From contig JAUVAM010000114.1 of assembly GCA_030591745.1 (NCBI GenBank), positions 1 to 8,538 of the forward strand: DNA of 8,538 nucleotides. Direction: 5' to 3'. The DNA is from Deltaproteobacteria bacterium. Lineage in GTDB: Bacteria; Myxococcota; B64-G9. Under the pieces are notes generated by a model that was not told the origin of the DNA, searched no databases, and saw nothing but the letters and a program-made list of their open reading frames with translations. Position numbers and translations under genes: made by a program. Below, one piece after another: positions 1 to 8,106 of the stretch (positions within the stretch are counted from its first letter, which is position 1; each line of letters begins with the position of its first letter).

Positions 1-341
1 AGCTCTTGGGGCTTTGCGTGGAATCCATCGATGCGGGTTCGCTTGTGGCTGAGCCGGACGCGGGTGAAGATGTCGATGGGGCTGGAGATGCCGGAGATGG
101 CGTAGACGGTGGGGTGCTTTCGTCATCGCGACCGGATGGTGGTGTTTTGAGCGGCTCTGACGCGGGTCCCGTCTGGCTCGATGGCTTGACGACGAGGCCC
201 AAGGTGGGTGACGACGATGAGGCTTGGTACACCAAGCACTGGTGGATCTGGCCAGCTGCCGCGTTGGTGGTGGGCACGGCCATTGCCTTGCCCCTGACTG
301 TTTTTCGTGAGGATGTGGTTGATGTGCAGGTGCGTCCATAG
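1..341 (+). CDS. C-terminal part of a DAG-rich, membrane-anchored envelope protein (5' truncated by window edge)
   Basis: The frame is open to the left edge, and the first possible start in it is only a TTG at 6 preceded by a Leu codon, so this is most likely the 3' end of a longer gene. About 111 residues are visible. The first 55 or so are low complexity, rich in Asp, Ala and Gly, with four DAG triplets (IDAG, PDAG, GDAG, SDAG). A charged stretch (GDDDEAWYTKH) follows, then one hydrophobic segment (WWIWPAAALVVGTAIALPL), then a short tail ending DVQVRP. This architecture fits the C-terminus of envelope proteins anchored by a late transmembrane helix, such as TPR or PEGA proteins of deltaproteobacteria, but the defining domain would lie outside the window. 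The end overlaps the kelch lipoprotein gene by 20 nt, suggesting translational coupling. Function unknown; the assignment as a real partial gene is fairly safe. Confidence 0.75.
   Translation, partial: LLGLCVESIDAGSLVAEPDAGEDVDGAGDAGDGVDGGVLSSSRPDGGVLSGSDAGPVWLDGLTTRPKVGDDDEAWYTKHWWIWPAAALVVGTAIALPLTVFREDVVDVQVRP
309..313 (+). promoter_or_regulatory. Ribosome binding site choosing the kelch gene start
   Basis: GAGGA lies 8 nt before ATG 322 and inside the 3' end of the upstream reading frame. This favours ATG 322 over the in-frame GTG at 307 and ATG at 313, which would sit before or on the site. Translation of the upstream gene runs through this site, consistent with coupling. Confidence 0.5.
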
Positions 342-1902
342 ATGGACCGCCGGCGCGCTGGTTGCGCTGTTGCTGGTCGCTGTGGGTTGCCAGTGGGACG
401 TGGGCAACCTTGAGATCCGTACTGTCTACTCTGCGGTAGAAGGGGAGAAGCCCTTCGATCCTGACCGAGTCGAACGAATTCGGGTCCGAGTAGAGGGGCT
501 TGAGATGGCGCCGCGCGAGGCCGTGGCGGCCTTGGGCGAGTCTTTGCGCGTGAATGCGGTGCCGGTGGGTGAGACAGTGCGTGTGGTGGTGGAGGGCTTG
601 GGAAGCGTGGGTACCATTTCCCGTGGCGTGACCTTGCCCTTTGTTGTGAAGGAAGGCGACAACGCCGTCTTCGTTTTCACGAGTCAGGTCGGCAGCAGTT
701 CGGAACCCCCCAATGTGACCAGCTCCAAGTATCCGGATTGGCAAGAGCGGTACCGAATTTTTATGCGCAGCTCACGAGCCTTTCATCAGGCCGCCGTGCT
801 TTCTGATGGCCTGGTGCTGGTCACTGGGGGAACGGCCGGCTTGGATCCCATGGATTACCTGCTCCGTTTGACGCCAGGTCAGGGGCTGCGGCTGGCCGAG
901 CGTTTTGATCCCTCCGCGGGGGCTTTTCTTCAAGACGATCCGGGCGATACCTGCTCAACGAGACTTTGCACGGCCTCTGGCCGGGCATATCATCGGCTCG
1001 TGACACCACCGGTTTTGGCGGGGGCCCTGGTCGTCGGTGGTGAGCCGGTGGCCACGGACGCCGAATTGTCCATCGAGGGCTATGCCGCGGAGAGTATGGA
1101 TTTTCAGGCTGCCCTGGCTTTAAATACGCCACGGAGTCGACATGCCCTGACTCCTCTCGGCGAGAATCCCAATCTACTGATCGTGGCCGGCGGCTTGGAT
1201 CGGACCGGCGAATTGCTCGACAGTGTTGAACTCATCGACGCGGAACAGGCTTCCGTTGCCGAGGTGGGTCAATTGGCCGTGCCACGGGCTGGCGCTTTGG
1301 CTGTAGCCTGTGGTGGGGGTGTCTTGGTGATGGGGGGATGGGAGATTTTCGGCACGGACGGAGAGGGCACCGTTGTGCGCAGCCCAAGCGATCGCATTGA
1401 GCGCGTCGTGATGACGGGTGGGGTGGCCAGCGTGCAGGCCCGCAATCCGATGACCATGCCTCGGGCCGAGCTTACGGCCACCTTGCTGGCCGACGGTGAA
1501 CATGTGCTGATTTGTGGCGGTGTCACGGACGCCCAAGGCCTATTGGTCGAGGCCACCTCCTCTTGCGAGCGGGTCGCCTGTTCGACCGATGAGGTGACCG
1601 CCACCGAACAGGACATGCGCAGTCCCCGCTGGGCTCATCGCGCAACCCTGTTGCCCGATGGCAAGGTGCTGATTTCCGGTGGATTCTCTCCTGGTTGGGG
1701 CCCGGCTGCTTACCGCACAGCTGAGATCATCAATCCCGTGAATGGCTATTCCGAGCGCCAACCGTCACTCAAGCGGGCCCGCGCTGGACATACGGCTACG
1801 CTGATGCCCAATGGCATGGTTCTGCTTCTGGGTGGCAGCAGTGGTTCGGGCGACATTCCCGGTATGCATAACGAGATATATAACCCCATCTATAACCCCT
1901 GA
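322..1902 (+). CDS. Kelch-repeat beta-propeller lipoprotein
   Basis: With ATG 322 the product has 526 residues; this start has a GAGGA ribosome-binding site 8 nt upstream (309-313). The frame also allows GTG 307. The N-terminus is a lipoprotein signal peptide: basic start, hydrophobic run (ALVALLLVA), then AVGC with Cys23 as the likely lipidated residue. Residues about 30-125 form a beta-rich domain (VERIRVRVEGLEM and following) resembling an immunoglobulin-like fold. The rest carries seven GG doublets typical of kelch blades, near residues 169, 239, 290, 338, 399, 453 and 504, several preceded by the usual R-x-x-H-x-A-x-L-x-D/N-G-x-V-L pattern (RWAHRATLLPDGKVLISGG, RAGHTATLMPNGMVLLLGG). Kelch propellers bind proteins or glycans; the ligand here cannot be told. 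Probably anchored in the outer or inner membrane. The protein stops right after the strand following the last GG (EIYNPIYNP), so the final blade looks incomplete. It follows and overlaps the membrane protein gene. Confidence 0.9.
   Translation: MCRCVHRWTAGALVALLLVAVGCQWDVGNLEIRTVYSAVEGEKPFDPDRVERIRVRVEGLEMAPREAVAALGESLRVNAVPVGETVRVVVEGLGSVGTISRGVTLPFVVKEGDNAVFVFTSQVGSSSEPPNVTSSKYPDWQERYRIFMRSSRAFHQAAVLSDGLVLVTGGTAGLDPMDYLLRLTPGQGLRLAERFDPSAGAFLQDDPGDTCSTRLCTASGRAYHRLVTPPVLAGALVVGGEPVATDAELSIEGYAAESMDFQAALALNTPRSRHALTPLGENPNLLIVAGGLDRTGELLDSVELIDAEQASVAEVGQLAVPRAGALAVACGGGVLVMGGWEIFGTDGEGTVVRSPSDRIERVVMTGGVASVQARNPMTMPRAELTATLLADGEHVLICGGVTDAQGLLVEATSSCERVACSTDEVTATEQDMRSPRWAHRATLLPDGKVLISGGFSPGWGPAAYRTAEIINPVNGYSERQPSLKRARAGHTATLMPNGMVLLLGGSSGSGDIPGMHNEIYNPIYNP
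1876..1899 (+). repeat. 12-bp imperfect tandem duplication at the end of the kelch gene
   Basis: Two adjacent 12-nt units, ATATATAACCCC and ATCTATAACCCC, differ at one base and encode IYNP-IYNP directly before the TGA stop. In kelch proteins of this type the blade normally continues past a single E-I-Y-N/D-P motif. The duplication therefore sits exactly where the expected C-terminal strand is missing. Confidence 0.7.
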
Positions 1903-1915
1903 GGCGCTACCTCGA

Positions 1916-3322
1916 CTACCGCCCTTCGCGATTGCGTAAGCGGATGATGGTGCCGTCCACGCCGGTGATGACCACCTCGATGGGATCGCATTCGTACATT
2001 TCATCACCGGTGCCGCCGTCGATGGTTCTTTCTGCGGTCGAGCGGGGTCTGCTGCCCCAGATGCCTTCCAGCCGTCGATTGGTGACGGATTCCTCGATGT
2101 TGCAGAAATGACCCTGGCTGAGGGTGTGCAGTGCTCCGTTCCAGCCGATGAAGAAGCCCCAGGATGAGGACCCTGCTTCCTCCTGGGTGCCTCCGTCGGG
2201 CACATCATCGCAGTGACTTTGGGAAAACGCCCAGAAATTGCGGATGAAGTTGGGCGGCTCGAGGCAGGAATAGGTGGCGTTGGGGTTGTCATCCAGTTTT
2301 TCGCAAAGGTTGTACGTATCGCCCCGCTTGGTGAGATAGATTCCGTCCAGGCCAACGATATACAGGTGGTTTATGCCTTCGCCCCAGACGCCGGCAAAGT
2401 GGGGCAGGTTGTCGTCGAAGATGGCGGTTGAGTATCCAGCCGGCGGGGTCCAGTCGTCTTCGTTTCCCCAGGTGTCCGGGTTGTTGCCATGGGTGTTTTC
2501 CAGAATGGTGGCGTTGTTGCCAACGGCCACGAAAGTGTCGCCCGATCCGTAGACCGCACCCAGTCGTTCCGTGGTGAAACGCACAAAGATGGTGCGGAAA
2601 GCGGTGCGGGGCACCTCCCCGTCATAGATCACGTTGCCATTTTCATCCCGGACCAGGTATTCGCTCTGTTCCTCTCTGCGCAATTCAATGAACTGCATGG
2701 TCAGGGGGTCAAAGCGTACGAGGACGCCGTTGCCGCCCACGGCTACCAAATAGGGATGTTGGGTGGCCGGATCATCTCCAGAGGCAGGGGTGCCCCAGAT
2801 GTCGTGGAAGTTGTCGGTGACCGGCTGTGGGTCCGGGTTCTCTACATCCGGATCGCTGGTGACCAGTTGGCTTTGCCAACTCGTCCCATCGTAACGCAGA
2901 ATGGTGCCATCGGATCCGACGGCAAAGACTTCTTCGCGGGTGATTTCACCGGTTTCGCTGTCCTTGCGAACAAAGCCCCAGACGCCTTCCAGGTCTTTTT
3001 CGGTGCCCGATTCCATGGGCGTCCATCGGGTGCCGTCGTAATGCAGGATGGCCCCGAAGTTGCCCACAGCGTAGATATTGTCGACCGAGCTGCCCCAGAC
3101 GTCCATCAGGTTGGTCTGGGGGGTGCGACCTTCCAGGCCGCTTTCCTCGATCTCTACCTCCCAGACCTCATTCCACAAGGATTGGACCAAGGGACAGCCT
3201 TCCAGTTCTTCACCGTCGCCCGCGTCGCCGTCGCCCGCGTCGTTGTTGTTGGTCGCGTCGCTGCAAGCGCCCAGGGAGAAAAGTGCTGCCGCCAAGGTTG
3301 TTATCCACCACATCCGTTTCAT
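1916..3322 (-). CDS. Lipoprotein with about seven VWG/YAVG-type beta-propeller repeats
   Basis: The chosen ATG at 3322 has GGGAG 5 nt upstream; an in-frame ATG at 3334 would add four residues but lacks a site. The 468-residue product begins with a classic lipoprotein signal (MKRMWW, hydrophobic run, LGAC) with Cys20 lipidated, followed by a DAGDG tandem linker. The body repeats a motif of the form VWG-x-x-IYAVG-x-x-G-T-I-L-x-YDG-T-x-W, with VWG or variant near residues 73, 113, 174, 256, 311, 387 and 420, indicating a propeller of about seven blades, related in look to YCF48/sialidase-like repeat proteins common in myxobacteria. Two or more Cys pairs in the later half could form disulfides. 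It lies 27 nt after the kinase gene on the same strand, so they are probably co-transcribed. Role unknown: a surface or periplasmic binding protein, possibly a ligand sensor or partner for the kinase (inference). It converges on the kelch gene. Confidence 0.88.
   Translation of the reverse strand: MKRMWWITTLAAALFSLGACSDATNNNDAGDGDAGDGEELEGCPLVQSLWNEVWEVEIEESGLEGRTPQTNLMDVWGSSVDNIYAVGNFGAILHYDGTRWTPMESGTEKDLEGVWGFVRKDSETGEITREEVFAVGSDGTILRYDGTSWQSQLVTSDPDVENPDPQPVTDNFHDIWGTPASGDDPATQHPYLVAVGGNGVLVRFDPLTMQFIELRREEQSEYLVRDENGNVIYDGEVPRTAFRTIFVRFTTERLGAVYGSGDTFVAVGNNATILENTHGNNPDTWGNEDDWTPPAGYSTAIFDDNLPHFAGVWGEGINHLYIVGLDGIYLTKRGDTYNLCEKLDDNPNATYSCLEPPNFIRNFWAFSQSHCDDVPDGGTQEEAGSSSWGFFIGWNGALHTLSQGHFCNIEESVTNRRLEGIWGSRPRSTAERTIDGGTGDEMYECDPIEVVITGVDGTIIRLRNREGR
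3213..3242 (-). repeat. Perfect 15-bp tandem repeat encoding DAGDG twice
   Basis: Two exact adjacent copies of a 15-nt unit, plus-strand CCGTCGCCCGCGTCG, fall in the linker just after the lipidated Cys of the propeller lipoprotein. Read on the minus strand they encode DAGDG-DAGDG. Exact identity at DNA level suggests a recent slippage duplication, and copy number may vary between strains. Confidence 0.85.
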
Positions 3323-3334
3323 GGGTACTCCCAT
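3321..3334 (-). promoter_or_regulatory. Small hairpin covering ribosome binding site and start of the propeller lipoprotein
   Basis: On the minus strand ATGGGAGTACCCAT can fold into a 5-bp stem (ATGGG with CCCAT) and a 4-nt loop. It contains both the GGGAG ribosome-binding site and the first two bases of the chosen start codon. It could modulate translation of the lipoprotein relative to the upstream kinase, but a 5-bp stem is weak and may be chance. Confidence 0.25.
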
Positions 3335-3349
3335 ATCAGAGAAAACGAA

Positions 3350-4978
3350 TCAGGGTTTCAGCTTAACGCTCACGGTCTCCGTTCGTCCTGCCCGGACCGT
3401 GATGGTCACTGTTTTTTCAATTTTAAGCTCTGGATTAAAAAATCGCAAACGGTGTCTTCCGGCACGCACTTTGAGGCCGAAAATGGGGGTTTCTTTGTCC
3501 ATTCGTTTTCCGTCTATTTCCACAAAGGCCCAGGGGCTGGAGTTGAGTCGTAGCGTGCCCATGCGGACGGGCGGCGGTTTGGCCTGATCCGCTGGCTTGG
3601 GGTTGCGATCCGCACTGATCTCTGCGTCAGAACCCGCATCCGCCTGTGCATTCTGGGATTTTGGCCCGGCATCGACCTGCATGTCCCCGACGGACTCGGC
3701 GTCGGCGATGCTGGCATCCGGCACCTCCACCAGTCCGGCGTCGATCGCGGTGCCAGCATCTGAGTTCGAAGGGTTCAGCAGAAGGTCGCCCCAGGCTATC
3801 CAGCCGCCGATGCCACCGGCCAGAAACAGAAAGAGCAAACTTATCCAAGGCCAGATCCTGCGTGGCTTGCCCGGGATCGTAGCCTGGGGGTCTGTGCCGA
3901 TTGTGACGGTGCCCATCTGCAGGAGTTCGCTGGTGGTCAGGTGTGAATCCACCTGCGCGCCCTGCTTGCGCAGTTGCTCCAGGAGGCGCTCCTTGGTGGT
4001 GCGCTGGGCCACTTCCTGGCTGATTTGATCGGCGAACATCTCCCTCATCCAGTCCGCGAGGCGGCCGGAGGAGAAAGCTGGGTCGTGGTTCTGCAGGGCT
4101 CGGCTTAAGACCAGGCCCAGGGCGGCACAGTCCGGAAAGCGGCGATCGGGATCGCGACTCAGGGCCCTGAGCACGGCTTGGTTTACATCGCTCGGGATCG
4201 GGTCTCGTATGCTGGAAGGGGCTTCGACCTGGGCGGCTCGCACCTGCTCCAGGGTGCCGATCTCCGTTTCATGCTCGAAGGGACGGCGGCCAGTGAGCAT
4301 TTCGTATAGCACCGTGCCCAAGCTGAATTGGTCAGAGCGCGGATCCAATTCGAGGCTTTCGGCTTGTTCCGGGGAAAGGTAGCAGGCCTTGCCACGGATG
4401 ATGCCTTGGGCGGTCTGGCGGATTCGGCTGCGGGCCTTGGCGATGCCAAAGTCGGTCAGCTTGATCTCGCCCTGGTAACCCACCAGCACATTTTGTGGGC
4501 TGACATCCCGGTGAATGATGCCTGCGTGTTCATCCTGGGGATCGCGGAAGCGATGGGCATAGTCCAGGCCTTTGGCTACCTCCGCCCCGATGAACAAGGC
4601 CACTTCCAGGGGCATTTCTTGCTCTTGTTCCTGCAGGTGGGTCAGCACCGTTTCCAGGTTGCGACCGCGCACATACTCCATGGCCAGGAAATAGTCTTGA
4701 CCAACTTGGCCGAATTCGAAAACTTGCACGATGTTACCGTGATTCAAGGGCAGCGTGATGTTGGCTTCATCGAAGAACATATCGATGAAGTCCCTGTTTT
4801 GGATCAAGTGGGGCAGGATACGCTTGATGACCAGCTCTTTGGCGGGGGAGCCCAGGCCCATGACGGCACCATCGCCCACGCTGGGGATCAGGCGGGCCAG
4901 GTAGATTTGGGCCATGCCTCCCGTGGCAATGAGCTCGATGAGCTCATAACGTCCGAATTTTCGAGGCAGATTTTCCAC
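3350..4978 (-). CDS. Transmembrane Ser/Thr protein kinase with C-terminal PEGA domain
   Basis: A 542-residue eukaryotic-like kinase. Residues about 10-295 form the kinase domain: glycine loop ATGGMAQIY (18-26), ATP lysine K52 in VIKRI, helix C glutamate E71, catalytic loop HRDVSPQN (156-163), DFG 176-178, SPE 202-204 in place of APE, and D216. All main catalytic residues are present, so it should be active, except that the usual catalytic-loop Lys is Ser160. A helical juxtamembrane region (305-340) precedes one transmembrane helix near 376-396. The outside part is a DAG-rich linker (about 406-455) and a PEGA domain (473-541), thought to bind envelope or surface structures. So the kinase domain is cytoplasmic and the PEGA domain extracytoplasmic. 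The start is GTG; a TAG lies five codons upstream, the next Met is inside the glycine loop, and no strong ribosome-binding site is visible. It heads a likely operon with the propeller lipoprotein. Confidence 0.96.
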   Translation of the reverse strand: MENLPRKFGRYELIELIATGGMAQIYLARLIPSVGDGAVMGLGSPAKELVIKRILPHLIQNRDFIDMFFDEANITLPLNHGNIVQVFEFGQVGQDYFLAMEYVRGRNLETVLTHLQEQEQEMPLEVALFIGAEVAKGLDYAHRFRDPQDEHAGIIHRDVSPQNVLVGYQGEIKLTDFGIAKARSRIRQTAQGIIRGKACYLSPEQAESLELDPRSDQFSLGTVLYEMLTGRRPFEHETEIGTLEQVRAAQVEAPSSIRDPIPSDVNQAVLRALSRDPDRRFPDCAALGLVLSRALQNHDPAFSSGRLADWMREMFADQISQEVAQRTTKERLLEQLRKQGAQVDSHLTTSELLQMGTVTIGTDPQATIPGKPRRIWPWISLLFLFLAGGIGGWIAWGDLLLNPSNSDAGTAIDAGLVEVPDASIADAESVGDMQVDAGPKSQNAQADAGSDAEISADRNPKPADQAKPPPVRMGTLRLNSSPWAFVEIDGKRMDKETPIFGLKVRAGRHRLRFFNPELKIEKTVTITVRAGRTETVSVKLKP

Positions 4979-5059
4979 ATCCGCAGGATACTATGGGTGT
5001 GAGGTAAAGGCGAGAATTGTGCGGCGGCTGAAAATTGGACGGGTTAAGAATCCCATGTT
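4979..5059. other. Divergent intergenic region between kinase and orphan gene
   Basis: These 81 nt must hold the 5' signals of both divergent genes unless the promoters lie inside coding sequence. A TAGTAT on the minus strand resembles a -10 box, but nothing like TTGACA lies at the right distance, so I call no promoter. No inverted repeat long enough to suggest an operator was found. Confidence 0.4.
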
Positions 5060-5380
5060 ATGTTTCGCATCGTCTTGAACGTTTTTCTCGGCTTGGAGGT
5101 TTCTTTGAACCTGATCAACCTCGCGCCTCTCTTTGTCGCCCGCCATATGGTGAGTCAGGTCTTGGAGGCTGAAGGCATTGAGGCCTTCGCCTTAGAAGAG
5201 CCGGATGGTGGTCCCGTCTTCCGCTTGGACCCAGATGCCATCGATGAAGTGGTGGAGTTGGCCCGGCTGGAAGTGGAAACCCGTCGGCCCTGGCTGCGTA
5301 GCGACGCGCAGGCGCTGGAGCTATGCCGACGCTTTGTACGCCGACGTCTGATTTATGAGATGGCTGTGGGGATGGTTGAC

Positions 5381-5392
<12 letters not shown>
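5060..5392 (+). CDS. Small protein of unknown function (110 aa)
   Basis: I do not recognise this protein. It starts at ATG 5060, with a stop (TAA 5045-5047) five codons upstream in the same frame, and lacks a clear ribosome-binding site. The first 35 or so residues are hydrophobic to amphipathic (MFRIVLNVFLGLEVSLNLIN, then LAPLFVARHM), possibly membrane-associating; the rest is charged and probably helical (VVELARLEVETRRPW, LCRRFVRRRLIYEM). Codon choice, with many G or C third positions, matches the neighbours, and no long competing frame lies opposite, which supports real coding. It is divergent from the kinase and its last 12 bp overlap the end of the HD-GYP gene on the other strand. An out-of-frame ATG at 5055 opens a seven-codon reading frame ending at 5078 that overlaps its start. 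Any link to kinase or cyclic di-GMP signalling is speculation from position. Confidence 0.6.
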
Positions 5393-6913
<1,521 letters not shown>

Positions 6914-6918
6914 GTTTA

Positions 6919-6924
6919 CCGCCT
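6919..6924 (-). promoter_or_regulatory. Ribosome binding site supporting the TTG start of the HD-GYP gene
   Basis: On the minus strand AGGCGG lies 5 nt before TTG 6913. The in-frame TAG at 6925-6923 partly overlaps it, so no start further upstream is possible. This, and a receiver domain beginning within ten residues, decides the rare start codon. Confidence 0.55.
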
Positions 6925-6964
6925 ATTGTTTCTCATGTGGGCATAGCATGGCAGGGCGAATAGG

Positions 6965-8047
6965 TCAACAATCTCGGATGTTTCCGCCTCGAACTTCCGT
7001 GGGATTGGTCGCCACCAGATTGCGCCCGTTACGCTTGGCCTTGTAGAGGGCCTGATCGGCACGGCGCTCAAGGCTGCAATCGTCATCGTCAGGCTGCAGG
7101 CCGGCTACCCCCAGGCTGATGCTGAGCCAGAGTTTGCCGGCGGAGGTCTGAAAAGGAACATCGGCCACGGCTTTGCGGATGCGCTCGGCCACCGCCGTTG
7201 CCTGCCGCACGGAGGTGTCTGGCAAGATGATGAAGAACTCTTCTCCCCCCCATCGGGTGATCACGTCCGATGCGCGACAGACGTTGTTTAGGCGTTCGGC
7301 CAGATCGCAAAGCACTTCATCCCCCACGTCGTGTCCATGGGTGTCGTTGACCAACTTGAAGTGATCCAGATCGGCCATGGTCACGCTCAAGGGTTTGTTT
7401 GATCGCCGCGCTCGTTTGACCTCTTGAGGCAAGCGTTGTTGTAGATGGCGACGATTGTGCAGCAGGGTCAGCGGATCGGATTCGTTGAGTTGCTTCAACC
7501 GGGCGATCTCCAGATAGGGTGAGGACAGCTCGGCCACCACCTGTAGCAAGTCCAAATCCTGTTCCGTGAAAACTCGATTGTTGCGACGGGATACGCTGAG
7601 CACGCCGATGCAGCGTCGGTCCGCCATGAGGGGGACGGCCATGATGGCGCTTGGGGTCCACTTTTGGCCGGTCCGCATCACAAATCGGGGATCCGACTTG
7701 ACCCGGTTGATGATGGACGGCTTTTGGTGCACCACCACCCAGCCGATGAAGCCCTCGCCCAGACCAAAGGGAGAACTGCCTCGGCGGTGCACGCTGGGGC
7801 CCGTGCGGGCGCTCTTCAAGAGCCGCTTGCCGCTGTCGTCTAAGAGCCTCAGGGTCGCCTGATGTGAGCGGGTCATCTTGACCGCGGCGTGGGTGACCAC
7901 CTGCAGGGCGTGTTCGAGCAAATGCCCTTTTCGCATCTCATGGCTCAGTCGCAGGCATTCCTTGGTCACCATGCCAAGGTTGCGCCTCGGTGCGGTGTCG
8001 AGGGATGAGTCCTGCTCGTCAGATTTGCGTCGTGGTTTTTTTGGCAT
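6965..8047 (-). CDS. GAF-GGDEF diguanylate cyclase
   Basis: A 360-residue soluble protein that should make cyclic di-GMP from two GTP. The first 25 residues are basic and polar, probably disordered. Residues about 40-183 are a GAF domain, with a typical late strand pattern (IMAVPLMADRRCIGVLSVS). Residues about 188-345 are a GGDEF domain beginning DPLTLLHNRR, with metal and substrate residues D226 (ADLDHFK), N234 and D243, the active-site motif GGEEF at 267-271, and the inhibitory-site motif RxxD (R258-ASD261) exactly five residues before it. It thus looks active and subject to product inhibition. No transmembrane segment is seen, so the signal is cytoplasmic. ATG 8047 is used; GAGG lies 13 nt upstream, rather far, and Met26 is an alternative start that keeps both domains. 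It precedes the HD-GYP gene on the same strand, likely as an operon. Confidence 0.95.
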   Translation of the reverse strand: MPKKPRRKSDEQDSSLDTAPRRNLGMVTKECLRLSHEMRKGHLLEHALQVVTHAAVKMTRSHQATLRLLDDSGKRLLKSARTGPSVHRRGSSPFGLGEGFIGWVVVHQKPSIINRVKSDPRFVMRTGQKWTPSAIMAVPLMADRRCIGVLSVSRRNNRVFTEQDLDLLQVVAELSSPYLEIARLKQLNESDPLTLLHNRRHLQQRLPQEVKRARRSNKPLSVTMADLDHFKLVNDTHGHDVGDEVLCDLAERLNNVCRASDVITRWGGEEFFIILPDTSVRQATAVAERIRKAVADVPFQTSAGKLWLSISLGVAGLQPDDDDCSLERRADQALYKAKRNGRNLVATNPTEVRGGNIRDC

Positions 8048-8106
8048 GCTTAAGATCTGACCTCAGCAGGAAAATAAGTCAAGCACCACGGGTGTTGGGT
8101 GGCGTG
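8048..8106. other. Gap between beta-helix gene and cyclase gene
   Basis: Fifty-nine nt separate two genes on the same strand. A TTGACT on the minus strand could be a -35 box but has no good -10 partner. A 4-bp hairpin (8084-8094) is too short to call a terminator. Whether the two genes share a transcript is open. Confidence 0.35.

Noticed and set aside
1903..1915. Bidirectional terminator between the convergent kelch and propeller genes
   Set aside because: Only 13 nt separate the stops, and no inverted repeat with flanking T or A tracts is seen there.
1900..1950. Frameshift hypothesis for the short kelch C-terminus
   Set aside because: Reading the other frames past the stop gives short Pro-rich peptides with no kelch strand, so a simple frameshift does not restore a blade.
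1765..2355. 196-codon minus-strand frame spanning the convergent gene ends
   Set aside because: It crosses two real genes in other frames, and its Pro/Ser/Thr-rich product looks like an out-of-frame translation.
2489..3553. Long open frame (354 codons) on the plus strand
   Set aside because: It lies antisense to the propeller lipoprotein and the kinase end, which have clear domains. Its product has no motif, and such frames arise from the GC-rich codon pattern.
4328..5002. 224-codon plus-strand frame
   Set aside because: Antisense to the kinase domain, with no recognisable fold or signal.
8048..8090. Possible promoter with TTGACT as -35 before the cyclase
   Set aside because: No hexamer 16-18 nt downstream resembles TATAAT, so the match is not better than chance.
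8084..8094. Hairpin CACC-loop-GGTG as terminator of the beta-helix gene
   Set aside because: The stem is only 4 bp and is not directly followed by a T tract.
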